A stretch of DNA of 47,534 nt, taken from Nitrospinales bacterium (lineage in GTDB: Bacteria; Nitrospinota_A; UBA7883; JACRGQ01). Made by a program: the position numbers and the translations under genes. Under the pieces are notes generated by a model, which was given only the letters and a program-made list of their open reading frames with translations, had not been told where the DNA came from and made no database searches. The DNA lies in contig JAHFEJ010000014.1 in NCBI GenBank assembly GCA_023248535.1, positions 1 to 47,534 of the forward strand, written 5' to 3'. Shown here piece after piece: positions 1 through 8,376 of the stretch (its first letter is position 1; the number at the start of each line of letters is the position of its first letter).

Positions 1-22
1 ACACTTTTCTTTACAAATTTTA

Positions 23-40
23 CTAACCCTAAAGGGTTAG
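23..40. terminator. perfect 8-bp inverted repeat ctaaccct-aa-agggttag followed by TTTT; possible transcription terminator downstream of the hicA-like gene
   Basis: Inverted repeat read directly; flanked by T-rich/A-rich sequence on both sides. Confidence 0.4.
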
Positions 41-102
41 TTTTGAGGGCCGATGTACAGACCGAGGGAATGTTCCCGCCACTTACCCGAAGGGCTTAAG
101 CT

Positions 103-351
103 TCACTTGAAAAGAATTCCCAGCAAGGTTTTCTTGTCTATTTTCAAATAGCCCGCAACCTCGGAAAGGATCGCGCCCAACATGCCGGGTTTTAAGGGGC
201 TATGCAAAGGGATGGTCATGTGATGTTCGATGCCCATGAACCTTGAGGTCATCCGCAGGTGGCTTCCGGCTTGCCTGACCGTTTCGTATCCGTAATGTTT
301 TGCCAATAACGACACAAGTTCTTTACCGCTTAAATCGCGCGGTTGCTTCAC
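103..351 (-). CDS. hicA: HicA-like mRNA interferase toxin
   Basis: 82 aa small basic protein; ORF overlaps HicB-like ORF by 4 nt; GSHLRM motif (HicA catalytic His context). Confidence 0.75.
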   Translation of the reverse strand: MKQPRDLSGKELVSLLAKHYGYETVRQAGSHLRMTSRFMGIEHHMTIPLHSPLKPGMLGAILSEVAGYLKIDKKTLLGILFK

Positions 352-557
352 GCGGGAATAACCTCTTCCTTCACCATCCGCAAACAGATTACCGACGGTT
401 TATCCGAAGGGGCGAAATGTACTGATACGGCTTCTTTTATATTCCGCTTTAACTCATCAATAGTTTCAGCTTGGGTGAAAATGGCGTTGCCCACGGCTTT
501 GGCGATGTAGCCGCCTCCCGGTTCTTCTTCCACCATGAAAATAATCTCTTTAGTCAA
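348..557 (-). CDS. hicB: HicB-like antitoxin (short form)
   Basis: 69 aa; EEPGGGYIAKAVG...FTQAETIDELKRNIKEAV is a HicB partial RNase H-fold signature; directly upstream of hicA. Confidence 0.75.
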   Translation of the reverse strand: MTKEIIFMVEEEPGGGYIAKAVGNAIFTQAETIDELKRNIKEAVSVHFAPSDKPSVICLRMVKEEVIPA

Positions 558-588
558 GGTTCCTCCTTACAATGCGGTAACGCTATAA

Positions 589-792
589 TTACAGGCCGAT
601 GCTTTTCAGCATCTCCATTTCTTTGCGCAGGATGGTATTAACCACCTTATCAAGCCCCACTTTCTTTTTTGAGGCCGCCTTGCTGAAAAATTTCTTCACC
701 TCGCCATCCAAATAAATAGGCATTTGGTGTTGAGCGGCGGGAACAAAAAACTTTCCCTGTTCGGCCTTTGAAAAGTCATATTGCTTTTTCAT
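589..792 (-). CDS. BrnA/CopG-like antitoxin
   Basis: 67 aa, YDFSKAEQGKFF...MPIYLDGEVKKFF; immediately downstream of and overlapping the BrnT-like gene. Confidence 0.65.
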   Translation of the reverse strand: MKKQYDFSKAEQGKFFVPAAQHQMPIYLDGEVKKFFSKAASKKKVGLDKVVNTILRKEMEMLKSIGL

Positions 793-1079
793 TATGTACG
801 CCTTTCCATATATTGTCCGGCTTCGCGCTTGGTGGCCTTCCTTGCTGAAATAATCCTCACGATTTCCCCCGCATTACCTTTTTTATAGGTGTGCACCGCC
901 ACTATTAGCCCGCGAGGGGTAATGCCAATACTTATCCAGCGGTCTTCCTTGGCGGAATGGGTTTCATCATAAATACTCAAAGCAAATTTATCAGCAAAAA
1001 TAAGGGTCGCCTCAATAAAGGACACGCCATGCTTGTTCCGATTGGCTCGTTCTTTTGCCGCATCCCATTCAAACTTCAC
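792..1079 (-). CDS. brnT: BrnT family toxin
   Basis: KFEWDAAKERANRNKHGVSFIEATLIF...ISIGITPRGLIVAVHTYKKG...RIISARKATKREAGQY; likely GTG start at 1079 inside the 792..1151 ORF. Confidence 0.8.
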   Translation of the reverse strand: MKFEWDAAKERANRNKHGVSFIEATLIFADKFALSIYDETHSAKEDRWISIGITPRGLIVAVHTYKKGNAGEIVRIISARKATKREAGQYMERRT

Positions 1080-1194
1080 ATCTTTTCCCTTTGAACACAA
1101 GTATAACACCCAACTCCCACGCCGGAAAGGAATCGGCTGGCCCAGCATCAAGTTTCAGAAGAAAGCGGGGCTGTCGGTAAGGTATAATCCCAAA

Positions 1195-1461
1195 ATGGCA
1201 GAAGAAAAAATCAAGTTTGAAAAGGCCCTTGAACGGCTGGAGCAGATAGTGGAAGAGCTGGAGGGGGGCAACCTCGAGCTTGAAAAATCGCTCAAAGCGT
1301 TCGAGGAAGGGATCAAGATGGCCCGCGTATGCCACACGCATCTCGAGCAGGCCGAAAAGAAGATCGAAAAGCTGGTGAAGGATCAAAAGGGAAACCTGAC
1401 AACCCAACCGCTGGACGAAAGCGAACCGGAAGAGGCGGGTCAGGATGAACTCCCATTTTGA
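1195..1461 (+). CDS. xseB: exodeoxyribonuclease VII small subunit
   Basis: FEKALERLEQIVEELEGGNLELEKSLKAFEEGIKMARVCHTHLEQAEKKIEKL; upstream of ispA. Confidence 0.92.
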   Translation: MAEEKIKFEKALERLEQIVEELEGGNLELEKSLKAFEEGIKMARVCHTHLEQAEKKIEKLVKDQKGNLTTQPLDESEPEEAGQDELPF

Positions 1462-2332
1462 AGAACTACGCGCCGAGACCGAGCGCGAACTGAAACGGGT
1501 TTTCGACGCGCGGCGCGGCGGCGTGCCGGTGCGGCTGATGGAATCGATGGAGTACTCCGTCAACGCCGGGGGCAAGCGGCTGCGGCCGGTACTCTGCCTC
1601 GCCGCGTGCGAGGCGGTGGGCGGCAACCGCGCGGCGGCGCTTCCAACGGCGGCGGCGTTCGAGATCATCCACACCTACACGCTGATACACGACGACCTGC
1701 CGGCGATGGATAACGACGATCTGCGCCGCGGCATGCCGACCAACCACATAAAATTCGGCCAGGCGACCGCCGTCCTTGCGGGCGACGGGCTGCTGACGCT
1801 CGCCTTTGAGCTGACGGCGGAACAGCCGCAGGGCTACAAGCTCGACCCCGCCGTGATGGTGCGCGTGGCGCGGCTGGTGGCCAAGGCGGTCGGGGCCGAG
1901 GGTACCGTCGGCGGACAGCAGGCCGACATGGAAAACGAAAACAAGGATGCCGACCTGAAAACGCTGGAGTACATCCACCGCCACAAAACCGGCACGATGA
2001 TAGCCGCCGCCGCCGAGACCGGCGCGCTGCTGGGCGGGGCGGACGACGCCACCGCCGCCGCGATGCTGGCATACGGCCAGAAAATCGGCCACGCCTTCCA
2101 GGTGTTTGACGACATCCTTGACGTGGTGGGCAACGCCAAAGAGATGGGCAAGAACGTGGGCGGCGACGAGAAAAAGAAAAAGACCACCTACCCCAAGCTG
2201 ATGGGGCTGGAGGAATCGAAAAAATACGGATTCAAACTGATCGACGAGGCGGTGGCGGCGCTGGCCCCGGTGAAGGGAAACACGCAATTCCTTAAAGACC
2301 TCGCCGTCTACATCGGCGCGAGGAAAAAATGA
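1445..2332 (+). CDS. ispA: polyprenyl synthetase (farnesyl/geranyl diphosphate synthase)
   Basis: GGKRLRP, LIHDDLPAMDNDDLRRG and FQVFDDILD aspartate-rich motifs. Confidence 0.95.
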   Translation: MNSHFEELRAETERELKRVFDARRGGVPVRLMESMEYSVNAGGKRLRPVLCLAACEAVGGNRAAALPTAAAFEIIHTYTLIHDDLPAMDNDDLRRGMPTNHIKFGQATAVLAGDGLLTLAFELTAEQPQGYKLDPAVMVRVARLVAKAVGAEGTVGGQQADMENENKDADLKTLEYIHRHKTGTMIAAAAETGALLGGADDATAAAMLAYGQKIGHAFQVFDDILDVVGNAKEMGKNVGGDEKKKKTTYPKLMGLEESKKYGFKLIDEAVAALAPVKGNTQFLKDLAVYIGARKK

Positions 2333-4278
2333 ACCTGCGGATACTGCCGAACCTGAAAAACCCCGCCGAATTGAAAAAACTTTCGGAAGCGGAACTGGCC
2401 GAGCTGGCCGGGGAACTGCGGCAGAAGATCATCGAAACGGTGGCCGCGAACGGCGGGCACCTTTCGCCCAACCTGGGGGTGGTGGAGCTGACCATTGCGC
2501 TCAACCGGGTGTTCGATTTCGCGCGCGATAAGATCGTGTGGGATGTGGGGCACCAGTGCTACTCGCACAAGCTGCTCACCGGGCGGTTCGACAGATTCCA
2601 CACGCTGCGGCAGGAGGGGGGCATTGCCGGTTTTCCGCGCCGCGCCGAAAGCCCGGTGTACGATCACTTCGACACCGGCCACGCCGGAACCTCCATCTCG
2701 GCGGCGCTGGGCTTTGCCAAAGCGCGCGACCTGGGCGGTCTGAAACACGATGTGCTGGCGGTGATCGGCGACGGCAGCATGACCAGCGGCCTCTCCTTCG
2801 AGGGGCTGAACAACGCGGGCGCGCATAAAACAAACCTGATCGTCATACTGAACGACAACGAGATGTCGATATCGCCCAACGTGGGGGCGCTTTCCAAGCA
2901 CCTCAACCGCATCATCACCGGCGAGATATACAACCGCATGGTGAAAGACGTTGACGGCCTGCTGGAAAAAATCCCGCGCGTGGGGCAAACGGTGCAGCTG
3001 CTGGCCCACTCGGTGGAGGAGGGGCTGAAATCGATGGTGAAGAACGTGCTGGCCCCCGGCCGCCTTTTTGAAGACCTCGGCTTCAAATACTTCGGGCCGA
3101 TAGACGGCCACAACCTGCCGTTCCTGCTGGATACCCTTAAGAGCGTGAAAAAGCTGGAAGGGCCGCGGCTCATCCATGTGGTGACCCGCAAGGGAAAAGG
3201 GTACGTGCCCGCCGAGGAAAAATCGGGGCCGTTCCACGGCACCTCGCCGTTCGTCGTGGCCACCGGCAAGAAAACCGCCCCCCCCGCCCTCACCTATACC
3301 GCCGTCTTCGGCAATACGATGGTGGAACTGGGCGGCATGATGCCGAAGCTGGTGGGCATCACCGCCGCCATGCCGGACGGCACCGGCATGGTTGAATTCA
3401 TGCAAAAATTCCCCCAACGCTCGTTCGACGTGGGGATAGCGGAACAGCATGCCGTCACCTTCGCCGGAGCGATGGCGGCGGAAGGATACCGCCCCGTCGT
3501 CGCCATCTATTCCACCTTCATGCAACGCGCCTACGACGAGGTGATACACGACGTATGCAACATGAACCTGCCGGTCGTCTTCGCGCTGGACCGCGGCGGC
3601 ATCGTGGGGGACGACGGCTCAACCCATCAGGGGGCGTTCGACCTCTCCTTCATGCGGATCGTGCCGAACATGACGGTGATGGCCCCGAAAGACGAGAACG
3701 AACTGCGCCACATGCTCTTCACCGCCGTGAACCACAACGGCCCGGTGGCGCTGCGCTACCCGCGCGGCAACGCGCGGGGGGTGCCGCTAGACCAGAAATT
3801 CCGCGATATCGGGATCGGCAAGGCCGAACTGCTGCGCGAAGGGAACGACCTGCTCATTTGCGCCATCGGCAACATGGTGCACGAAGCGGTGGAAGCGGCC
3901 ACAATGCTGGCGAAAGACGGCGTATCGGTGGCGGTGATAAACGCCCGCTACGCAAAGCCGATCGATACCGCCCTTATCGGCGCGTGGGCCAAACGGTGCG
4001 GCCACATCCTCACCGTGGAGGAAAACGCGCTGGCGGGCGGCTTCGGCAGTGCGGTGTTCGAGGAACTCCGCAAGGAGGGGCTGGGCGCAATCGTAGGCGA
4101 AGCGCTGGGCATACCGGATCGCTTCGTCGAACACAGCACGCAGGAGAGCGCGCGCCGCCGCTACGGGCTGGACGCCGCGGGCATCGCCCAACACGCGCTT
4201 GAACTGTTCAAGGTGCGCAACGACCTTGAAAATTTCATCTTCGACAAAAAGAAAAGCCCCGATCCCCTGCGCAAATAA
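2329..4278 (+). CDS. dxs: 1-deoxy-D-xylulose-5-phosphate synthase
   Basis: DVGHQCYSHKLLTGR, GDGSMTSGLSFEGLNNAG, DVGIAEQHAVTFAGAMA, full-length 649 aa. Confidence 0.97.
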   Translation: MNLRILPNLKNPAELKKLSEAELAELAGELRQKIIETVAANGGHLSPNLGVVELTIALNRVFDFARDKIVWDVGHQCYSHKLLTGRFDRFHTLRQEGGIAGFPRRAESPVYDHFDTGHAGTSISAALGFAKARDLGGLKHDVLAVIGDGSMTSGLSFEGLNNAGAHKTNLIVILNDNEMSISPNVGALSKHLNRIITGEIYNRMVKDVDGLLEKIPRVGQTVQLLAHSVEEGLKSMVKNVLAPGRLFEDLGFKYFGPIDGHNLPFLLDTLKSVKKLEGPRLIHVVTRKGKGYVPAEEKSGPFHGTSPFVVATGKKTAPPALTYTAVFGNTMVELGGMMPKLVGITAAMPDGTGMVEFMQKFPQRSFDVGIAEQHAVTFAGAMAAEGYRPVVAIYSTFMQRAYDEVIHDVCNMNLPVVFALDRGGIVGDDGSTHQGAFDLSFMRIVPNMTVMAPKDENELRHMLFTAVNHNGPVALRYPRGNARGVPLDQKFRDIGIGKAELLREGNDLLICAIGNMVHEAVEAATMLAKDGVSVAVINARYAKPIDTALIGAWAKRCGHILTVEENALAGGFGSAVFEELRKEGLGAIVGEALGIPDRFVEHSTQESARRRYGLDAAGIAQHALELFKVRNDLENFIFDKKKSPDPLRK

Positions 4279-4310
4279 TTCGCTGCGGGTTTTCCTTCCT
4301 TATGGGAAAA

Positions 4311-4435
4311 AACCACAGAGGCACGGAGCCGAAAACCAGCATCTTTATGCTGTTCTTTTCAAAGGATTCTTTGTGCCTCTGTTTCCCTGTGGTTATCTTC
4401 ATCCAAGGGTGTTGGGCAAAAAACCACAGAGGCCC
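4311..4435. repeat. cluster of three copies (both orientations) of a dispersed CCACAGAG(GCACGGAG)-type repeat
   Basis: aaccacagaggcacggag (4311-4328), reverse-orientation gtgcctctgtttccctgtggtt (4373-4394), aaaccacagagg (4421-4432). Confidence 0.75.
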
Positions 4436-6466
4436 TTAGCGCTTTTTGTGTTTGTCCCGGTTTTCCTTTTTATGGGGGCGTTCGCCGTGCTGTTCTTCTA
4501 TCTTCGGCACGGCCAGTACCGCCTCGCCGGTGCAACTGCCCCCCTTGCCGTCATCGGCGCTGAAGGCGACCAGCCACTTTTCCACTTCGGCGTCGTGTTT
4601 ATCATGTTTGCCGTGGCGGGCGGGGCCGTCAACTTCTTCAATTTCGGTTACGGCGCTTACCGTTATCACCGGCACGTCGCCGTCGGGATCGGTCACGTTT
4701 TCCACCAGCACGTCGGCGGCGGCCGGGTGTTCGCGCACATCATCGAGGGCGTTGGGGTCTTTCAGCCGCGCCGTGGCGGCGGTGCAGACCGGCGGCCGGT
4801 TCACCATTTCCATCGCCATCGCAAACTGGTTCACCTGGCAGTTGTTGGCTTCGTTCAACTCCGGCACCGTGTTATCCGCATCGGCGCAGGCGAAAAGAAA
4901 ATACGACCCCGGCGCAAAACCGGCGGGCATGGGGAACGATTGCGTAAATTCGGCTGTTTGCGTGTACGGCGCCAACGGCGGCACCGCCCGTTCGCCCAGC
5001 ACGGTAATAGTGGCGGGATCGAAAACTTCGGTGGCGGAAAGGTAGTAGCGGGTGATGCTGGCGGCCGCCGCGGTGCTCCCGTCGTTGCCGGTGATCTCGC
5101 GCACCTTGATCGGGTTGCCCGGCCCCTTGGTTTTAAAGAACGGCGGGATGAAGTATTTCACCCGCAGGTCCGATCCGCCCTTCCAGATCACCGTCACCAT
5201 CTCGGAATTTAACGTGTAAGAGCCCTCGCCATACACCACCAGGCGGGCGGCGACGGTATCCTTCCCCTCCGTCATGCTGAGGTAGCTGAACAGGCACTGC
5301 CCCGCCGCATTGGTAAGGCAGCCGAAGCCGCGAAACACCATATCGCCGTTGTTAAGGTTCAGCGGCGCCTGCAACGGGTCGCCTACCAGCCAGCCGGTAT
5401 TCGGGCCGTCGACGACTTCAATGTAAATTTCTTTGCCCGGCTGCGGCACGCCGTCGATGGCGTAAGTGGCGGTCAGCGTCCGCCCGATCCCCAGCGGCCC
5501 GGTTTGGGAAAGGGGAGTGAGGATGAACGAGTGTACCGGCGGCGGAATCCACGGCGGGATGAGGCCGATGATGTATTGGGCGTTGTAGTAAAGCAGTCCC
5601 TTGGCCTCCAGCGTGATTTGCGAGGGGGTGGCGTTTTGCGCCATCGCCATAAATTCGCGCATCAACGCCGTGGCGGGAATCGAGTGGTCGGTGGCTGAGT
5701 TGATGTTGTATATTTCCGCGCTTGCCGCATCCAGCTTCGCCGAAAGGGCGGTGGCCAACGCCGGGTCGGTCAGCCAGCCGAGCGTTTGCGATTCGGCGAT
5801 ATACCCCCGGAGTATATCGAGAAAAATAATCGAGTTTCCAGCCGCATCCACCGGCGGCACGGTCGGGCCGATGGTTTTAACGCGGTAGGTGACTGACTCG
5901 TCCAATGCAACTATTTGCTCAAAGGTAATACCGCTTTCTTCTCCCCCCACAGGCGAAGCCGTTTCCGGCCTAAAAATCATTGTCCGGATGCCCGGCAGGC
6001 CGGGGCTTTTTACCATTATTCCCGTTGTAGTGCTGCCGGGTAACATATCTTCCGCGTCCCAGTTTAACAACCCATGCAGACTATCAAGGTCTGCGAATTG
6101 CCACCCAGGAGCACAATAGGCGACAGCGGGGACGAATGGCGTTCCTTTTGGAGGAGGAACAACATGGCGAAGTGCAATGTCCTTGTTATAGCATGAAGAG
6201 CTAACCAGATTGTCCGTCATTGGCAGCGCGTTAAGAGGGGCTGAAATATCCAGGTCAATATAGATAATTGTGCCAATATTCGCCGCGCCGCTTTTCACCG
6301 TGTAGGAATAGGTGTATTCCCCCCCGGTTTCCGTTACCGATGCTTCAACCACGGTGCTGGTTACAAAGGGGATTTCTCCGCCCCAATAGGTGGCGGAATG
6401 CGCTGTTTCCGAAAACAAAGTGACCGCCGCCATCGCCAAGAGAAGGAACGATCTACTCGCATTCAT
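4436..6466 (-). CDS. secreted hypothetical protein with CARDB-like region
   Basis: Signal peptide MNASRSFLLLAMAAVTLFSETAHSA; DLRVKYFIPP...SITRYYLSATEVFD...SYFLFACADADNTVPELNEANNC is CARDB-like; overlaps upstream ORF by 14 nt. Confidence 0.6.
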   Translation of the reverse strand: MNASRSFLLLAMAAVTLFSETAHSATYWGGEIPFVTSTVVEASVTETGGEYTYSYTVKSGAANIGTIIYIDLDISAPLNALPMTDNLVSSSCYNKDIALRHVVPPPKGTPFVPAVAYCAPGWQFADLDSLHGLLNWDAEDMLPGSTTTGIMVKSPGLPGIRTMIFRPETASPVGGEESGITFEQIVALDESVTYRVKTIGPTVPPVDAAGNSIIFLDILRGYIAESQTLGWLTDPALATALSAKLDAASAEIYNINSATDHSIPATALMREFMAMAQNATPSQITLEAKGLLYYNAQYIIGLIPPWIPPPVHSFILTPLSQTGPLGIGRTLTATYAIDGVPQPGKEIYIEVVDGPNTGWLVGDPLQAPLNLNNGDMVFRGFGCLTNAAGQCLFSYLSMTEGKDTVAARLVVYGEGSYTLNSEMVTVIWKGGSDLRVKYFIPPFFKTKGPGNPIKVREITGNDGSTAAAASITRYYLSATEVFDPATITVLGERAVPPLAPYTQTAEFTQSFPMPAGFAPGSYFLFACADADNTVPELNEANNCQVNQFAMAMEMVNRPPVCTAATARLKDPNALDDVREHPAAADVLVENVTDPDGDVPVITVSAVTEIEEVDGPARHGKHDKHDAEVEKWLVAFSADDGKGGSCTGEAVLAVPKIEEQHGERPHKKENRDKHKKR

Positions 6467-7391
6467 AATGTATTGTCGCCTCTTTTATCTTTGTACAGCC
6501 ATACTTAATAAACAAATTTGTCAGCCGTTTTTGCAGTTTAGGATCAGCCCCTACCGTAACACTGTCGATATCCACCCCAGTTCCCTTCCGGTGGCCCTTG
6601 TGTGGTGGCAACCCGGTATCGTGATAGTCGTACAATCCACCTTGAGGCAGGCTCATGTCATTTACGCTTAGCTGTCTGCCTGTCTGGTCAAAAAAATCAT
6701 GGGCAACCGCTGCAGTAGCCGCAATCAGCCCCGGCGTACCAAAGTGGTTGCCTGTATGATTATTTGGCGTACCATCCGCTAAAAATGGATGGCCCGAGAA
6801 TTTGTAATCGTTCGCGGTGCTTGGCGGCATCGGCCGCAACCCTTGCACCTGAAATTCAACATGGTAAATAATGGTGCATGCCGCCAATGAGCCGTCCGGC
6901 CGACAGACACGCCCGGGTGGCGCTGGTATCACGGCTTTCATAATAACCCCGCCGGACATTTCCGGCTGATCGTGCCTTATCCAAAAGGTCTGCGCGGTTT
7001 GTCCCCGCACTTCCCATTGGCTGACTTGTACAGCCCCGGCTCCGCTTAGCTTGCCTATTCCCGTGCCGACCATCCGGCTATGGGTATGACCCGCACCGGC
7101 GATGTAAGGAGGAGAGGTATCTTCGGTTATCGATACACTAAACGGGCAGTCTGCCCAATCCATGACATATGCATCATAACAACCAACCGGAATATCCTCG
7201 AAATAGGTAATAGGATTTTCAGGATCCTTTGGAGGCTGCCCGATAGCGTACACGTGCCCTTGCCCGGCGACATACCATGCTAACGCGGTTGAGCAATTGA
7301 AGGTGACAAGGAATGCAAACGCCAACATCACCGCCGTTAAAAACCACCGACACCAAGCAACCCTTAACCTGTTTTTTTCCATGCATTCCAC
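6453..7391 (-). CDS. secreted hypothetical protein with C-terminal LAS-peptidase-like (M15/M74-type) motif
   Basis: N-terminal hydrophobic segment; DMSLPQGGLYDYHDTGLPPHKGHRKGTGVDID contains HxxGxxxD. Confidence 0.5.
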   Translation of the reverse strand: MECMEKNRLRVAWCRWFLTAVMLAFAFLVTFNCSTALAWYVAGQGHVYAIGQPPKDPENPITYFEDIPVGCYDAYVMDWADCPFSVSITEDTSPPYIAGAGHTHSRMVGTGIGKLSGAGAVQVSQWEVRGQTAQTFWIRHDQPEMSGGVIMKAVIPAPPGRVCRPDGSLAACTIIYHVEFQVQGLRPMPPSTANDYKFSGHPFLADGTPNNHTGNHFGTPGLIAATAAVAHDFFDQTGRQLSVNDMSLPQGGLYDYHDTGLPPHKGHRKGTGVDIDSVTVGADPKLQKRLTNLFIKYGCTKIKEATIHYECE

Positions 7392-7516
7392 GCTAACACG
7401 CTTTTTGAATCTGTCAAGATATTATTATATACTTTTATTGCTGTAATTATTATGCCACGAACCGTTACGCCCCCATGCTCGCCAAAGACGGCAAGCAAGA
7501 GGCGGGCGGCAACTCT

Positions 7517-7551
7517 GCGCCTTTGTTTCTTTGTGGTTATCTTCATCCAAG
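7517..7551. repeat. direct-repeat partner of 4373-4407 (CCACAGAG-type family)
   Basis: gcgcctttgtttctttgtggttatcttcatccaag vs gtgcctctgtttccctgtggttatcttcatccaag: 31/35 identical, last 20 nt identical. Confidence 0.85.
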
Positions 7552-7563
7552 AAGGAAAAACAC

Positions 7564-7590
7564 TGGATTCCCGCTTTCGCGGGAATGACA
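7564..7590. repeat. TGGATTCCCGCTTTCGCGGGAATGACA repeat (dRS3-like inverted repeat)
   Basis: Palindromic ATTCCCGC...GCGGGAAT core; second copy at 18934-18960 differs at one base. Confidence 0.85.
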
Positions 7591-7616
7591 TCCCCGGAAA
7601 TGGTTTAATAGGCGGC

Positions 7617-8357
7617 ATGGCATCAAACAAAAAACGGCTCGACCTGCTGCTGGTGGAGCGGGGGCTGGCCCCCACCCGCGCGCGGGGGCAATCGTTCATC
7701 CTTTCGGGCAACGTCTTCGTCAACGGCCAGAAGGCCGAAAAGGCCGGCGAGGCGGTGGCGGAAGATGCGATCATAGAAGTAAAGGGGAAAGACCACCCCT
7801 ATGTGGGGCGCGGCGGGCTGAAACTGGCGGCGGCGCTGGACGCGTTCAGCATAGACCCGGCGAAAAAAACCGCGCTCGACATCGGCGCATCCACCGGCGG
7901 CTTCACCGACTGCCTGCTGCAACGCGGCGCGGCGAAGGTGGTGGCTGTGGACGTGGGAAGCAACCAGATCGACTGGAAGCTGCGCAACGACCCGCGCGTG
8001 ACCGTCATCGAGGAGTTCAACGCGCGCAACCTAAAGATGGAGGATGTGGGCGGGCCGTTCGACATCATCGTTATCGACGTGTCGTTCATCTCGCTGGAGC
8101 TTATCCTTCCCCCTGCCGCGGCGGCGCTGGTCCCCGGCGGGGTTTGCATCGCGCTGGTGAAACCGCAGTTCGAGGCGGGGCGCGAAGAAGTGGGAAGCGG
8201 CGGCATCGTGCGCGACCCGAAGGTGCATAAGCGCGTTGTGGATAAAATCCTCGCGCTCGGAAGCGGCCTCGGCCTTTCCGCCATCGGCCATATCGATTCC
8301 CCCATCGAAGGGACCAAAGGGAACCGCGAATTCCTGGCCGCCTTCAGAAAACCCTGA
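7617..8357 (+). CDS. tlyA: TlyA family rRNA (cytidine-2'-O)-methyltransferase/hemolysin
   Basis: S4 domain KKRLDLLLVERGLAPTRARGQSFILSGNVFVNGQ; YVGRGGLKLAAAL; DIGASTGGFTDCLLQRGA. Confidence 0.93.
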   Translation: MASNKKRLDLLLVERGLAPTRARGQSFILSGNVFVNGQKAEKAGEAVAEDAIIEVKGKDHPYVGRGGLKLAAALDAFSIDPAKKTALDIGASTGGFTDCLLQRGAAKVVAVDVGSNQIDWKLRNDPRVTVIEEFNARNLKMEDVGGPFDIIVIDVSFISLELILPPAAAALVPGGVCIALVKPQFEAGREEVGSGGIVRDPKVHKRVVDKILALGSGLGLSAIGHIDSPIEGTKGNREFLAAFRKP

Positions 8358-8376
8358 CACGCCCGCAGATGCCGGG

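Noticed and set aside
1466-2287. 273-aa minus-strand ORF opposite ispA
   Set aside because: Antisense shadow of a clear ispA; His/Arg-rich low-complexity translation typical of GC-rich reverse frames.
2308-3549. 413-aa minus-strand ORF opposite dxs
   Set aside because: Shadow of the unambiguous dxs gene; no domain motifs.
4199-5212. 337-aa plus-strand ORF crossing the dxs end and the cassette
   Set aside because: Overlaps dxs, the repeats and the coherent minus-strand gene; composition is His/Arg/Gly-rich shadow sequence.
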